Shown here one piece after another: positions 7,115-15,445 of a stretch of DNA of 64,000 nucleotides (within the stretch, counting starts at the first letter, position 1; the number at the start of each line of letters is the position of its first letter). Source of the stretch: Kocuria soli. GTDB taxonomy: Bacteria > Actinomycetota > Actinomycetes > Actinomycetales > Micrococcaceae. Where the stretch lies: the NCBI RefSeq assembly GCF_003797835.1, contig NZ_RKMF01000003.1, positions 62,001-126,000 on the forward strand. The letters run 5' to 3'. The notes beneath the pieces are model-generated. The model did no database searches. It was not told the DNA's origin and worked only from the letters and a program-made list of their open reading frames with translations. A program made the position numbers and the translations under genes.

Positions 7115-8548
7115 ATGGCTGATTGGCTGATCCTGACCATTACCGGCGTCGTGATCCTGGGGATCGTCGTCATGATCGTGAAAATGCGGATCAACCCCGT
7201 GGTCTCGTTGGTCATCGGAGCCGCGGTGCTGGGGTTGGCCACCGGAATGGGTGCCGCGGGTACCACCGAGACGGTCATGCAGGGCTTCGGGGACATCATG
7301 TTCGAAGTCGGATTGTTGATCGCCTGGGGAGTCCTGATGGGGTCGATCCTCAATGAGATGGGGGCCATCCATCGCCTGGTCGACGGTCTGCTGCGCATAT
7401 TCGGGCCGCGGGGGGTGCCATATGCCTTTGGCCTGACCCTCGGAACCTTGTTGCAGTCCATCTTCTTGGACGTCCTGTTGGTCATGAGCGCACCTCTGGC
7501 TCGGAGGATGGCACCTCACCTGGGCAAATACGGTACGGCCAAAATGGCGACGGCGATGGCCATCAGCCTCGAATGCGGCATCGTCCTGATGGTGCCGGGG
7601 GTGGCAACTTTGGCGCTCGCGGGGTTGCTGAGCGTCCCGCTGGGCAAGATGCTCATCTTCGGCCTGATCGTCATCGTGCCGACGATCGTGATCTCCATCG
7701 CCATCATGAACTTCTTCATCCCCCGAGGGCTCTGGAAGATCGAACAAGATCAGGAGTCCCCGGACGACGGCGAATCCGAAATCGCCGCGATGAACACCGA
7801 CCCTTCTCAGGCTGAAGCCAAGGAGGGACTGGTTGACGGGCACGGGACCCGCGTGGGTCTGCTCCCGCATCAAGTCCACCAGGGTGTGGCCCGCCAGGAG
7901 AAGGAACCGCCCTTGATCCTGCTGTTCACTCCCATGCTGTTGGCCCTCGCCCTCATCGCCAGCGGCGCCATCCTCGAAATGGTGGGGCTCTCCAGCCCGC
8001 CGATGGACTTCCTCTCGTCCCCCGTGATTGCTCTGCTCATCAGCCTGTTGGGGACCAGCTACGTCGGGAGGTTCACCATCGGCCGCAAGCGCGTGGAGTC
8101 GGCGGTGGTCGATGGATTCCGGGAATCCGGGCAGATCCTGATCCTGACGGGAGCGGGTGGCTCATTGGCCGCTGTGGTCGCGGGAAGCGGCATGGGAGAC
8201 ATCTTGGGTCAGTACTTCTCCGCCGGTTCCTTTGCTCCGCTGCTCACCGTGTGGGCGATCGCCGCGGTCCTGCACATCGCGGTCGGATCCGTGTCGATTT
8301 CCGCCATCACCGCGGCCGGCCTCTTGGCCCCGGTGGCCCCGCAGATCGGCCTGGATCCGGTTCTCATCGCGCTGGCCGCAGGGGCGGGATCACTGTTCCT
8401 GGTGCACGTCACGTCCAACACCTTCTGGCTGCTGCAATCCATGCTCGGACAGACCACCAAGGGGACGTTGAAGTCCTGCTCGCTGGGGGTATCGGTCGCG
8501 TCCGTGGTGGCCCTGTGCTGCACATTGGTCCTGGGGCTGTTCATCTGA
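7115..8548 (+). CDS. GntP-family permease
   Basis: 477 residues from ATG 7115 (GAAGGTGGG upstream). It has about 12 hydrophobic segments with a hydrophilic central loop at roughly 215-260 rich in D and E. The pattern of paired half-domains, with short motifs such as LQSIFLDVLLV in the first half and the related SNTFWLLQSM late, fits GntP/gluconate:H+ symporter family permeases for sugar acids and hydroxy acids. It leads an operon with a CoA-transferase and an HMG-CoA-lyase-like enzyme, so the likely cargo is a hydroxy-dicarboxylate such as 3-hydroxy-3-methylglutarate or citramalate (inference). Confidence 0.8.
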   Translation: MADWLILTITGVVILGIVVMIVKMRINPVVSLVIGAAVLGLATGMGAAGTTETVMQGFGDIMFEVGLLIAWGVLMGSILNEMGAIHRLVDGLLRIFGPRGVPYAFGLTLGTLLQSIFLDVLLVMSAPLARRMAPHLGKYGTAKMATAMAISLECGIVLMVPGVATLALAGLLSVPLGKMLIFGLIVIVPTIVISIAIMNFFIPRGLWKIEQDQESPDDGESEIAAMNTDPSQAEAKEGLVDGHGTRVGLLPHQVHQGVARQEKEPPLILLFTPMLLALALIASGAILEMVGLSSPPMDFLSSPVIALLISLLGTSYVGRFTIGRKRVESAVVDGFRESGQILILTGAGGSLAAVVAGSGMGDILGQYFSAGSFAPLLTVWAIAAVLHIAVGSVSISAITAAGLLAPVAPQIGLDPVLIALAAGAGSLFLVHVTSNTFWLLQSMLGQTTKGTLKSCSLGVSVASVVALCCTLVLGLFI

Positions 8549-8607
8549 CGCGATGCTCCGGGCCGCTGCCCGTCGTCGTACGCATACCGACTTCTGGAGG
8601 AGAACTC

Positions 8608-9864
8608 ATGACTGACACTTCGATCAAGCCCTTGGACGGGGTCCGTGTCCTCGAACTGGGCAACTACATTGCAGCTCCCACCGCCGGGCGCCTGCTTGCA
8701 GACTTCGGGGCGGAGGTCATCAAGATCGAGCGCCCCGCCACGGGAGATGAACTGCGGAACTGGCGTCTCTACAAAGGCACCACGTCCATGCTCTTCCGCA
8801 CGATCAACCGGAACAAGAAGTCCGTGACGCTGGACCTTCGGTCTGAAGCAGGGCGTGAAGCGGTCAAGGGCCTTGTTGCAGAAAGTGATGTTTTGCTGGA
8901 GAACTTCCGGCCGGGAACGTTGGAGAAGTGGGGCCTGGGCCCCGACGTGCTCAACGAACTCAACCCGGAACTGGTCATCAGCCGAATATCGGCGTTCGGG
9001 CAGACGGGTCCCCTGTCCCAGAGACCCGGGTTCGCGGCCGTGGCCGAGGCCTACGGCGGATTCCGTAACCTGGTGGGCGATCCGGACCGTGCACCGGTAC
9101 GCGTCGGTGTGTCCATCGGTGACTCCATCGCGGGTCTTTACGCTGCATTCGGCGTCGTCATGAGCCTGTTCCAGAGGGAGGTGCGTCGTGGCCCGGACAG
9201 TTCCTCCCAGGGCGTGCCGCTCAGGGAGCGGATCATCGACGTCGCCCTCCACGAAGTCATGTTCTCGATGATGGAATCGCTGATACCGGACTACCAGGCT
9301 TACGGGATCACTCGTGAGCGTCTTGGTGGGCGGATGGAAGGCATCGCGCCGTCCAACGCCTATGTCTGCTCCGACGGGGCGAGCATCGTGGTGGCCGGCA
9401 ACGGGGATTCGATCTACCAGCGGTACATGACCACCATCGGTCGTCCGGATCTCGGAGCCGATCCGCACTTGCAGACAAATGCTCAACGGTGGGCACGCCG
9501 CGAAGAACTCGATGCGGCCATCGGGGAATGGGCGGCGGCTAGGACCTCCGTGGAGGCCCTCGAGGTCTTGGACGCCGCAGGTGTTCCCGCGGGGCCGATT
9601 CTCACGGCTGCCGACATCAGCGACGACGAACAGTATGCGGCTCGCAACATGATCCAGAAGATGGACGTCTCAACCGGGGACGAGACGCTCACCGACGTCG
9701 GCTTCCCGGGCATCGTGCCCGTCATCGGTGAGGAGTCGCTGCCCATCGACCACCTGGGCCCGGATCTCGGCGCGAACACCCACGAGGTCTTGGGAGGTCT
9801 TCTGGGCCTCACCGCGGAGCAGATCGCTGCCGCATCCACCACCGAAGAGAGGCTTTCGGCATGA
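8608..9864 (+). CDS. Class III (CaiB/Frc) acyl-CoA transferase
   Basis: 418 residues from ATG 8608, with TGGAGGAG upstream. Family landmarks are present: LDGVRVLELGNYIAAP at the start, FGAEVIKIERP, NRNKKSVTLDL, and VSIGDSIAG, which places the expected catalytic aspartate at residue 172. C-terminal half contains GVPAGPI. It would move CoA from a donor such as succinyl-CoA to the imported acid. It overlaps the downstream lyase gene by 4 bp (ATGA), so acid activation and cleavage are likely coupled. Confidence 0.9.
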   Translation: MTDTSIKPLDGVRVLELGNYIAAPTAGRLLADFGAEVIKIERPATGDELRNWRLYKGTTSMLFRTINRNKKSVTLDLRSEAGREAVKGLVAESDVLLENFRPGTLEKWGLGPDVLNELNPELVISRISAFGQTGPLSQRPGFAAVAEAYGGFRNLVGDPDRAPVRVGVSIGDSIAGLYAAFGVVMSLFQREVRRGPDSSSQGVPLRERIIDVALHEVMFSMMESLIPDYQAYGITRERLGGRMEGIAPSNAYVCSDGASIVVAGNGDSIYQRYMTTIGRPDLGADPHLQTNAQRWARREELDAAIGEWAAARTSVEALEVLDAAGVPAGPILTAADISDDEQYAARNMIQKMDVSTGDETLTDVGFPGIVPVIGEESLPIDHLGPDLGANTHEVLGGLLGLTAEQIAAASTTEERLSA

Positions 9865-10805
9865 ACTCCACCCACGAACACCCTGTTGAACTGCGCGATG
9901 TGACCCTCCGGGACGGACTGCAGCTGACGGGCAAAGTCCTCCCGACCGACAGGAAGGTCGAGGTGGTGCGGGAGCTCATTCGACTGGGCGTACCGGAAAT
10001 CGAGCTGGGGTCGATGGCTCGCCCTGACCTGGTGCCGCCGATGGCCAACACCTTGGAGGTGGTCGAAGCCCTGACTCCGGAGGAGCTGGAACGCTGCTGG
10101 ATCTGGGTGGCGACCCCCCGGCACGTCGCAAAGGCCGCAGCAGCGGGCGCGCGGAACTTCCAGTACTGCTTCTCCGTCACCGATTCCCACAACCAGGCGA
10201 ACATCGGCCGCACGACCGAGGCCAGCTTGGAGGCTCTTCCCGAGGCTGTCCGACTGGCCCAGGAAGTGGGCGGGAAGATTCAGCTCTGCCTGGCGACGTC
10301 GTTCACGTGCCCGTTCGAAGGGCAGGTGGATCCTGAGCGGGTCCTGGCCATCGCGAACGACCCCCGCGCGGAGGGAACCCAGGACATCGTCATCTGCGAC
10401 ACCTTGGGGCAAGCCGTCCCCTCCGAAGTCAGTGCGTTGATCTCACGTGTCCAGCAGGAAACGCCGCCCCGACGCATCGTCTTCCACGGGCATGACACCT
10501 GGGGTCTGGGGGTGGCCAATGCGTTGGCAGCCGTGTCTGCGGGGGCGAGCGTCGTCGACGGTGCACTCGGGGGTCTAGGAGGCTGCCCGTTCGCCCCCGG
10601 TGCCAGTGGCAACACCGCCAGTGAGGATCTGCTCTTTGCAACCCGGCCCGAGTGGTTCAAGGCTGAGACCCTGTGGAGTTTGGTCGACCTCTCGGAGGGA
10701 CTGCTCGATGAACTCGGGGAGCCCAACCGTTCCCGGACAGCACAGGGCGTCCATTCGAATGCCCCGGCGTTCAGGTGGACGAAGGCCAGCGGCACGGCCG
10801 CTTAA
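9861..10805 (+). CDS. HMG-CoA lyase-like (HMGL) enzyme
   Basis: 314 residues. The DRE-TIM/HMGL signature begins at RDVTLRDGLQ; the metal ligands appear in FHGHDTWGLG; the flexible-loop cysteine is in GGLGGCPFAPGASGN, typical of hydroxymethylglutaryl-CoA lyases. Expected reaction: cleavage of a 3-hydroxy-3-methyl-acyl-CoA, e.g. HMG-CoA to acetyl-CoA and acetoacetate; citramalyl-CoA is an alternative. It ends in a convergent 4-bp overlap with the iclR-type gene. A 3-hydroxybutyrate dehydrogenase-like gene nearby fits acetoacetate as product. Confidence 0.85.
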   Translation: MNSTHEHPVELRDVTLRDGLQLTGKVLPTDRKVEVVRELIRLGVPEIELGSMARPDLVPPMANTLEVVEALTPEELERCWIWVATPRHVAKAAAAGARNFQYCFSVTDSHNQANIGRTTEASLEALPEAVRLAQEVGGKIQLCLATSFTCPFEGQVDPERVLAIANDPRAEGTQDIVICDTLGQAVPSEVSALISRVQQETPPRRIVFHGHDTWGLGVANALAAVSAGASVVDGALGGLGGCPFAPGASGNTASEDLLFATRPEWFKAETLWSLVDLSEGLLDELGEPNRSRTAQGVHSNAPAFRWTKASGTAA

Positions 10806-11599
10806 GAACCGGCTTCGTCGGGGAATCTGCCGCCCATCAGCCGGGTCATGCGTTCGGCAGTCGACAGGAGTGATTCGACCCAGCCTTCGCACACCGAACG
10901 CGGCATCCTCAAGGTCGGACCGCTGATGGTCACCGCGCCGATCAGAACACCGGAAGCATCGAACACCGGAGCCGACAGACCCGAGGCGCCGTCATCTCGT
11001 TCACCCACCGTGATGGAAAAGCCGTCACGGCGGGTCCGTCGAGCCGCGGCCTCAAGGTCCTGGGAACTGGTGATTGTGAACTCGGTGAGCGGTTGCAGCG
11101 GTGAGTGGCGGATCTTCTCCAGCAGTTCCGGGCGCCACGCCAACAGCACGTGGCTTGCAGACCCGGCATGCAGCGGCAGGATCCGACCGACGTGCATCTC
11201 GCGGCGGAGCGCGTGGCGGGTCTCTGCCAAGGCGACGCAGACCCTGTACGCCTCTTCGGCTTTGAAGAAGGCGGTTGTCTCACCCGTGAGGTCGCGGAGG
11301 TCTTTGAGCAGAGGTGTGAAGAGGTCGAGCATTTCGATGCCGCGGGTCGCCGGAGCGGCCCAGTAGGCCATCTTCATCCCGACTCGGAAGGAATCCTCTT
11401 CACGGTCGAGGAATCCTTGCGCCACCAGGTTGGTGACCAAGCGCTGAACGGTGGACGTGGGCATGCCGGTTGCCTCACGGATTTCGGTCAGCGTCAAAGT
11501 TGGGCGGCTCAAGGTGAACGCGTCAAGGATTGCGCTGATCTTCCCGAGGACCAGGAGAGGGTTGTTCGGCCCCTGGGGTTTTGTGTCCGACGCTGCCAT
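10802..11599 (-). CDS. IclR-family transcriptional regulator
   Basis: 265 residues. N-terminal winged helix: LGKISAILDAF, LTLTEIREATGMPTSTVQRLV; C-terminal IclR effector domain with RREMHVGRILPLHAGSASHV and GASGLSAPVFD. It is convergent with the HMG-CoA-lyase-like gene, sharing the bases CTTAAG for both stops, and is the obvious candidate controller of the permease/CoA-transferase/lyase operon. No convincing SD precedes the ATG; translation may be leaderless or coupled to the SUMF1-domain gene 42 bp upstream. Confidence 0.9.
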   Translation of the reverse strand: MAASDTKPQGPNNPLLVLGKISAILDAFTLSRPTLTLTEIREATGMPTSTVQRLVTNLVAQGFLDREEDSFRVGMKMAYWAAPATRGIEMLDLFTPLLKDLRDLTGETTAFFKAEEAYRVCVALAETRHALRREMHVGRILPLHAGSASHVLLAWRPELLEKIRHSPLQPLTEFTITSSQDLEAAARRTRRDGFSITVGERDDGASGLSAPVFDASGVLIGAVTISGPTLRMPRSVCEGWVESLLSTAERMTRLMGGRFPDEAGS

Positions 11600-11641
11600 G
11601 GGTTCACGCTAACCCAAGCCGACGGCGGGCTTCCTGATCGG

Positions 11642-12406
11642 TCAGGTCGGAAAATCGGACAGGGGTGTCCATCCGAAGGGGATGAACCCCTTGACGCGGG
11701 CACGCACCCTGTCGGCGTCGTCGGACCAGCCCTGGAAGGCGGCGGTACCGGAGTCGCCCAATGGAGCGGCCCCTCTGGCCGGGCGAAAGCCGATGTCCTC
11801 GATCACCGCATCGGGAGCGGTGGAGCGACGAACCGAGGCGCGGCAACTCCAGTGCGGATCGGCCCAGCCGCCACCTCGAATCGTGCGGTAGCGACCGTAT
11901 CGAGCCGGGTCGGCCAGGTCCCAGCACCACTCCCACACATTGCCCAGGGTGTCGTGCAGCCCGAAAGCGTTCGGCTGTTTGAGCCCCACCGCCTGTGGGC
12001 CCGCCAGGTCGTCGAGAGCTGTCCAGGCGATGTCCTGCAACGGTCCGTAGGTCGGACCCGTGGTGCCTGCTCGGCAGGCGTACTCCCATTCGGCTTCGGT
12101 AGGGAGCCTGTAACCCGGGGAGGTGGTGTCCCACCAGGCCCAATCATTGGTGAAGTCATAGGCAGGACTCAAGCCCTCTTCGAGGGAACGTCGGTTGCAC
12201 CATGTCAGGGCGTCGTACCAGGTCACGCCCGTAGCCGGCTGTTCGTCCTGGCGCGTTGACTCCGAGTGGCCCTCGAACTGGGCAACGGTCACCGGGGTGG
12301 ATGCGATGCTGAACGGGTGCAACTCAACGGTCGACTTCTGTTGGTTGCGGGCGTCCGCCATGGTCAGCGATCCGGCCGGTATCTGGACCATGGGTGAACG
12401 GAGCAT
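11642..12406 (-). CDS. SUMF1/FGE-like domain protein lacking the first active-site Cys
   Basis: 254 residues from ATG 12406, a start suggested by a GATACT -10-like box just upstream; longer starts up to 12493 are possible. SUMF1-domain marks: IPAGSLTM, PVTVAQFEGH, VTWYDALTWCNRRS, RLPTEAEWEYACRAGT, FGLHDTLGNVWEWCWD, TIRGGGW and GFRPAR. True formylglycine-generating enzymes have a C-H-x-S-Y-C active site; here it reads DPHWSC, so the first cysteine is missing. No sulfatase gene is in the window. It is more likely a non-FGE member (EgtB-like or non-catalytic) of unknown role. Confidence 0.75.
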   Translation of the reverse strand: MLRSPMVQIPAGSLTMADARNQQKSTVELHPFSIASTPVTVAQFEGHSESTRQDEQPATGVTWYDALTWCNRRSLEEGLSPAYDFTNDWAWWDTTSPGYRLPTEAEWEYACRAGTTGPTYGPLQDIAWTALDDLAGPQAVGLKQPNAFGLHDTLGNVWEWCWDLADPARYGRYRTIRGGGWADPHWSCRASVRRSTAPDAVIEDIGFRPARGAAPLGDSGTAAFQGWSDDADRVRARVKGFIPFGWTPLSDFPT

Positions 12407-12548
12407 GGTGTGAGTATCCACGGTACGTCCAGCCAGGCGCCAACCCCTGCGTTCGTTCGCCGCACGCCCCTCAGCCGCGTCCCTGCGCATCACCTATGAC
12501 CCGCATACTGTGTGAGACGTACATCACTCATGACCCAGGAGCCGTGGC

Positions 12549-13301
12549 ATGTCAGAACACACTCTCAAGGACAAGCGGGCGCTTGTCACCGGTGGCGCGA
12601 GCGGTATCGGTGCCGCGGCGGTTCGCGCCCTAGCGCAGCGCGGGGCCCACGTGATCGTGGCGGACATCGACCCTGAAGCAGCCGAGAGTGTGGCGCACGA
12701 AGTCGGCGGCGAGTCCTGGGCCGTTGACCTCACGGACACCGCAGCGCTCGCGGACCTGAGCCTGGACGTGGACATCCTGGTCAACAACGCCGGTATCCAG
12801 AAGGTGGCCCCCATCCAGGATTTCGACCCGGCGGACTTCCACCGGATCCTGATGCTCATGCTGGAGTCCCCCTTCCTCCTGATCCGTGCTGCGTTGCCGC
12901 ACATGTACGAACAGGGGTGGGGCCGTGTGATCAACGTGTCCTCCATCCACGGCCTCCGCGCATCGGCATTCAAATCGGCCTACGTGGCTGCCAAACACGG
13001 GCTGGAGGGCCTTTCCAAGACAGTGGCGTTGGAGGGGGCGCCGCACGGGGTGACCAGCAACTGTGTGAATCCCAGCTACGTGCGAACGCCTTTGGTCGAC
13101 CGGCAGATCAAGGATCAAGCCGCCACGCACGGAATTCCGGAAGATGAGGTGATCGAGAAGATCATGCTCACCGAATCCGCCGTCAAGCGCCTGGTGGAAC
13201 CCGAAGAGGTCGGCGAACTCATTGCCTTTCTGGCGGGGCCATCGGCGGGCATGGTCACGGGCGCCGCCTACACCATGGACGGCGGCTGGACGGCCTCCTG
13301 A
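12549..13301 (+). CDS. SDR, 3-hydroxybutyrate dehydrogenase-like
   Basis: 250 residues of classical SDR. The NAD-binding TGGASGIG is at residues 15-22, NNAG near residue 80, and the catalytic Ser-Tyr-Lys lies in NVSSIHGL and SAYVAAKHG. The AYVAAKHGLEG block and a long substrate lid after YVRTPLVDRQI resemble D-3-hydroxybutyrate dehydrogenases. It is divergent from the SUMF1-domain gene and followed 67 bp later by an alcohol dehydrogenase. It could interconvert acetoacetate and 3-hydroxybutyrate, consistent with the neighbouring lyase. Confidence 0.82.
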   Translation: MSEHTLKDKRALVTGGASGIGAAAVRALAQRGAHVIVADIDPEAAESVAHEVGGESWAVDLTDTAALADLSLDVDILVNNAGIQKVAPIQDFDPADFHRILMLMLESPFLLIRAALPHMYEQGWGRVINVSSIHGLRASAFKSAYVAAKHGLEGLSKTVALEGAPHGVTSNCVNPSYVRTPLVDRQIKDQAATHGIPEDEVIEKIMLTESAVKRLVEPEEVGELIAFLAGPSAGMVTGAAYTMDGGWTAS

Positions 13302-13368
13302 CCAACCCCCGACGACGACCGCTGGACAAGGGTCCACGGAACAGACGACCTTCGGAACAGGAGTCATC

Positions 13369-14478
13369 ATGAAGATCACCGGAGCCGTGCTCGAGGACAT
13401 CGGCCTGGAACGTCCGTACGTCACCTCGGAACCACTGAAGATCGTGGAGCTGGACCTGGACGACCCGGGCCCTGACGAGGTCCTGATTCGGATCCGGGCC
13501 GCGGGTCTGTGCCATTCCGATCTTTCCGTGGTGGACGGCAACCGAGAACGTCCCACTCCCATGCTCTTGGGCCACGAGGCGTCCGGCGTCGTGGAACGGG
13601 TGGGGTCGAACGTGACCGATCTGGAGGTTGGTCAGCAGGTCACCACCGTCTTCCTCCCGCGCTGCGGTGAGTGCAGGAACTGCCTCACCGACGGCAAACT
13701 CCCCTGCATTCCGGGAACGGCGGCCAACAACGACGGCGTCCTGGTCGGCGGCCACCGGCGACTGCACCGCGCGGGCCACGAGGTGCACCACCACCTGGGT
13801 GTGTCCGGTTTCGCGACCCACGCCGTGGTGAACCGGCGGTCCGTCGTCCCGGTGGACGCGGACGTTCCGGCGGAGATCGCCGCCGTTCTGGGCTGCGCGG
13901 TTCTCACCGGGGGAGGTGCCGTCCTCAACGCCGGGCGGCCGGCAGACGGGGACACCGTGATGGTCGTGGGCCTGGGCGGCGTGGGCATGGCGGCTCTGCT
14001 CACCGCCATCTCGCTCGGCAAGGGGAAGGTCATCGGCGTCGACGCGAACCCGGACAAACTGGCCCGCGCCGGGGAACTGGGCGCGGACGCGACGTTCACG
14101 CCCTCCGACCTGGCGGAACAGGGCATCAAAGCGCCCGTGGTCATCGAGGCCGCGGGGCACCCGAAGGCCTTCGAGACGGCCGTGGCCGCGACCGACGTCG
14201 GCGGCACCACGGTGACCGTGGGGCTCCCCTCACCCGACGCCCGGTCGACCATTTCACCGCTGGTGCTGACCGCGGAGGCCCGCACGATCGTGGGGTCCTA
14301 CCTCGGTTCCGCCGTGCCGTCGCGGGACATACCGATCTACGCCCAGCTGTGGCGCGACGGAAAGCTGCCGGTCGAGGAACTCATTTCCGGGCACATCACC
14401 CTGTCGGAGATCAACAGCTCACTCGATCAACTCGCGGACGGTCGGGCGGTTCGCCAGGTCATTCTGTTCGACCGGTGA
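13369..14478 (+). CDS. Zn-dependent alcohol dehydrogenase (class III-like MDR)
   Basis: 369 residues from ATG 13369, with AACAGGAG upstream. Catalytic zinc ligands lie in AGLCHSDL and LGHEASG; the structural-zinc loop CGECRNCLTDGKLPC has four cysteines; the Rossmann motif is GLGGVGM. Domain order and length match medium-chain dehydrogenases related to formaldehyde or aryl-alcohol dehydrogenases. Same strand as the SDR, so probably co-transcribed; the 3' end overlaps the convergent hydroxyisobutyrate dehydrogenase-like gene by 20 bp. Substrate undefined. Confidence 0.9.
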   Translation: MKITGAVLEDIGLERPYVTSEPLKIVELDLDDPGPDEVLIRIRAAGLCHSDLSVVDGNRERPTPMLLGHEASGVVERVGSNVTDLEVGQQVTTVFLPRCGECRNCLTDGKLPCIPGTAANNDGVLVGGHRRLHRAGHEVHHHLGVSGFATHAVVNRRSVVPVDADVPAEIAAVLGCAVLTGGGAVLNAGRPADGDTVMVVGLGGVGMAALLTAISLGKGKVIGVDANPDKLARAGELGADATFTPSDLAEQGIKAPVVIEAAGHPKAFETAVAATDVGGTTVTVGLPSPDARSTISPLVLTAEARTIVGSYLGSAVPSRDIPIYAQLWRDGKLPVEELISGHITLSEINSSLDQLADGRAVRQVILFDR

Positions 14479-15391
14479 CCTCTGGGTCCCATCCGCGGAT
14501 CTTCCCGTCGGGGGCCGCGTACTTGGCGATCAGGCTGCAGTCCAGGTTGCCGTAGCCCTCGTCGATCAGTTGCTGGAACCGTTGTGCGGCGATCTCCGCG
14601 GCGGGCAGATTGACTCCCGTCTGCTCACCGGCGGCCAACGCCAACCCCGCGTCCTTTGCGGCAAGAACCGCTGAGAACGTGGCCTGGAAGTTGTTGTTCG
14701 CCGCGGCGGAATCCACCAGACCGGGGGACGGGTACCAGGTCTGCAGCGCCCAGGAATTGCCCGAGGACACGGACGCGATGTCCCAGAACACCTTCGGGTC
14801 CAGGCCCAACCGGTCAGCCAGGACGGAGCCTTCCGCGCAGGCCTCCAGGCTGATGAACAGCATCATGTTGTTCACGATCTTGGCTGCTTGCCCGGTCCCG
14901 GCTTCCCCGGTGTGCACGATGCGCCCCGCCATGGGCTCGATGAACTGCTTGGCCTTCTCGAAGACCTCGGTGGCGCCTCCGATCATGAACGTCAACGTGG
15001 CGGCCGCAGCGCCACTGATCCCGCCGGAGACCGGCGCGTCCAGGAACTCGAAGCCGGCCGCCTGTGCCGCCCGGTGCAGTGCGACGGCGGTCTCCACGTC
15101 GATGGTCGAGCTGTCGATGAGCAGCGCGTCCTGGGACGCAAGGGCCAGAACGCCGTCGTCGCCGAGGTAGACGGCCCGGGAGTGCTCGCCCTTGGGAAGC
15201 ATGGTGAAGACGACCTCCGCTCCTTGCAGTGCTTCCCGCATGGAGCCGAAGGTCTGCACTCCGCCGGCCCGGGCGGCCCCCATGGCTTCCTGACTGAGGT
15301 CGAAACCGCGGACCTTGTGGCCCGCCTTGACCAGGTTCGCGGACATGGGCCCGCCCATGTGGCCCAGGCCGATCCAGGTGATGGTGGTCAT
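14459..15391 (-). CDS. 3-hydroxyisobutyrate dehydrogenase-like enzyme
   Basis: 310 residues, ATG 15391 with GAAAGGA upstream. Beta-hydroxyacid dehydrogenase landmarks: IGLGHMGGPMSANLVKAGH (NAD binding), FLDAPVSGG (substrate), and GQAAKIVNNM containing the catalytic lysine. The long C-terminal tail is unusual but the fold is complete. It follows the MHS transporter gene by 54 bp on the same strand, so the pair may import and oxidise a 3-hydroxy acid. The mmsB name is plausible but relatives act on several hydroxyacids (tartronate semialdehyde, for example). Confidence 0.85.
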   Translation of the reverse strand: MTTITWIGLGHMGGPMSANLVKAGHKVRGFDLSQEAMGAARAGGVQTFGSMREALQGAEVVFTMLPKGEHSRAVYLGDDGVLALASQDALLIDSSTIDVETAVALHRAAQAAGFEFLDAPVSGGISGAAAATLTFMIGGATEVFEKAKQFIEPMAGRIVHTGEAGTGQAAKIVNNMMLFISLEACAEGSVLADRLGLDPKVFWDIASVSSGNSWALQTWYPSPGLVDSAAANNNFQATFSAVLAAKDAGLALAAGEQTGVNLPAAEIAAQRFQQLIDEGYGNLDCSLIAKYAAPDGKIRGWDPEVTGRTE

Positions 15392-15445
15392 GATCGATGT
15401 CCTTTCGACTGTTTCCAGGGGTCGTCGGGTCTTGTCGGGTCCGGG

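Noticed and set aside
11642-12406. Functional formylglycine-generating enzyme
   Set aside because: The first catalytic cysteine is missing and no sulfatase is encoded in the window.
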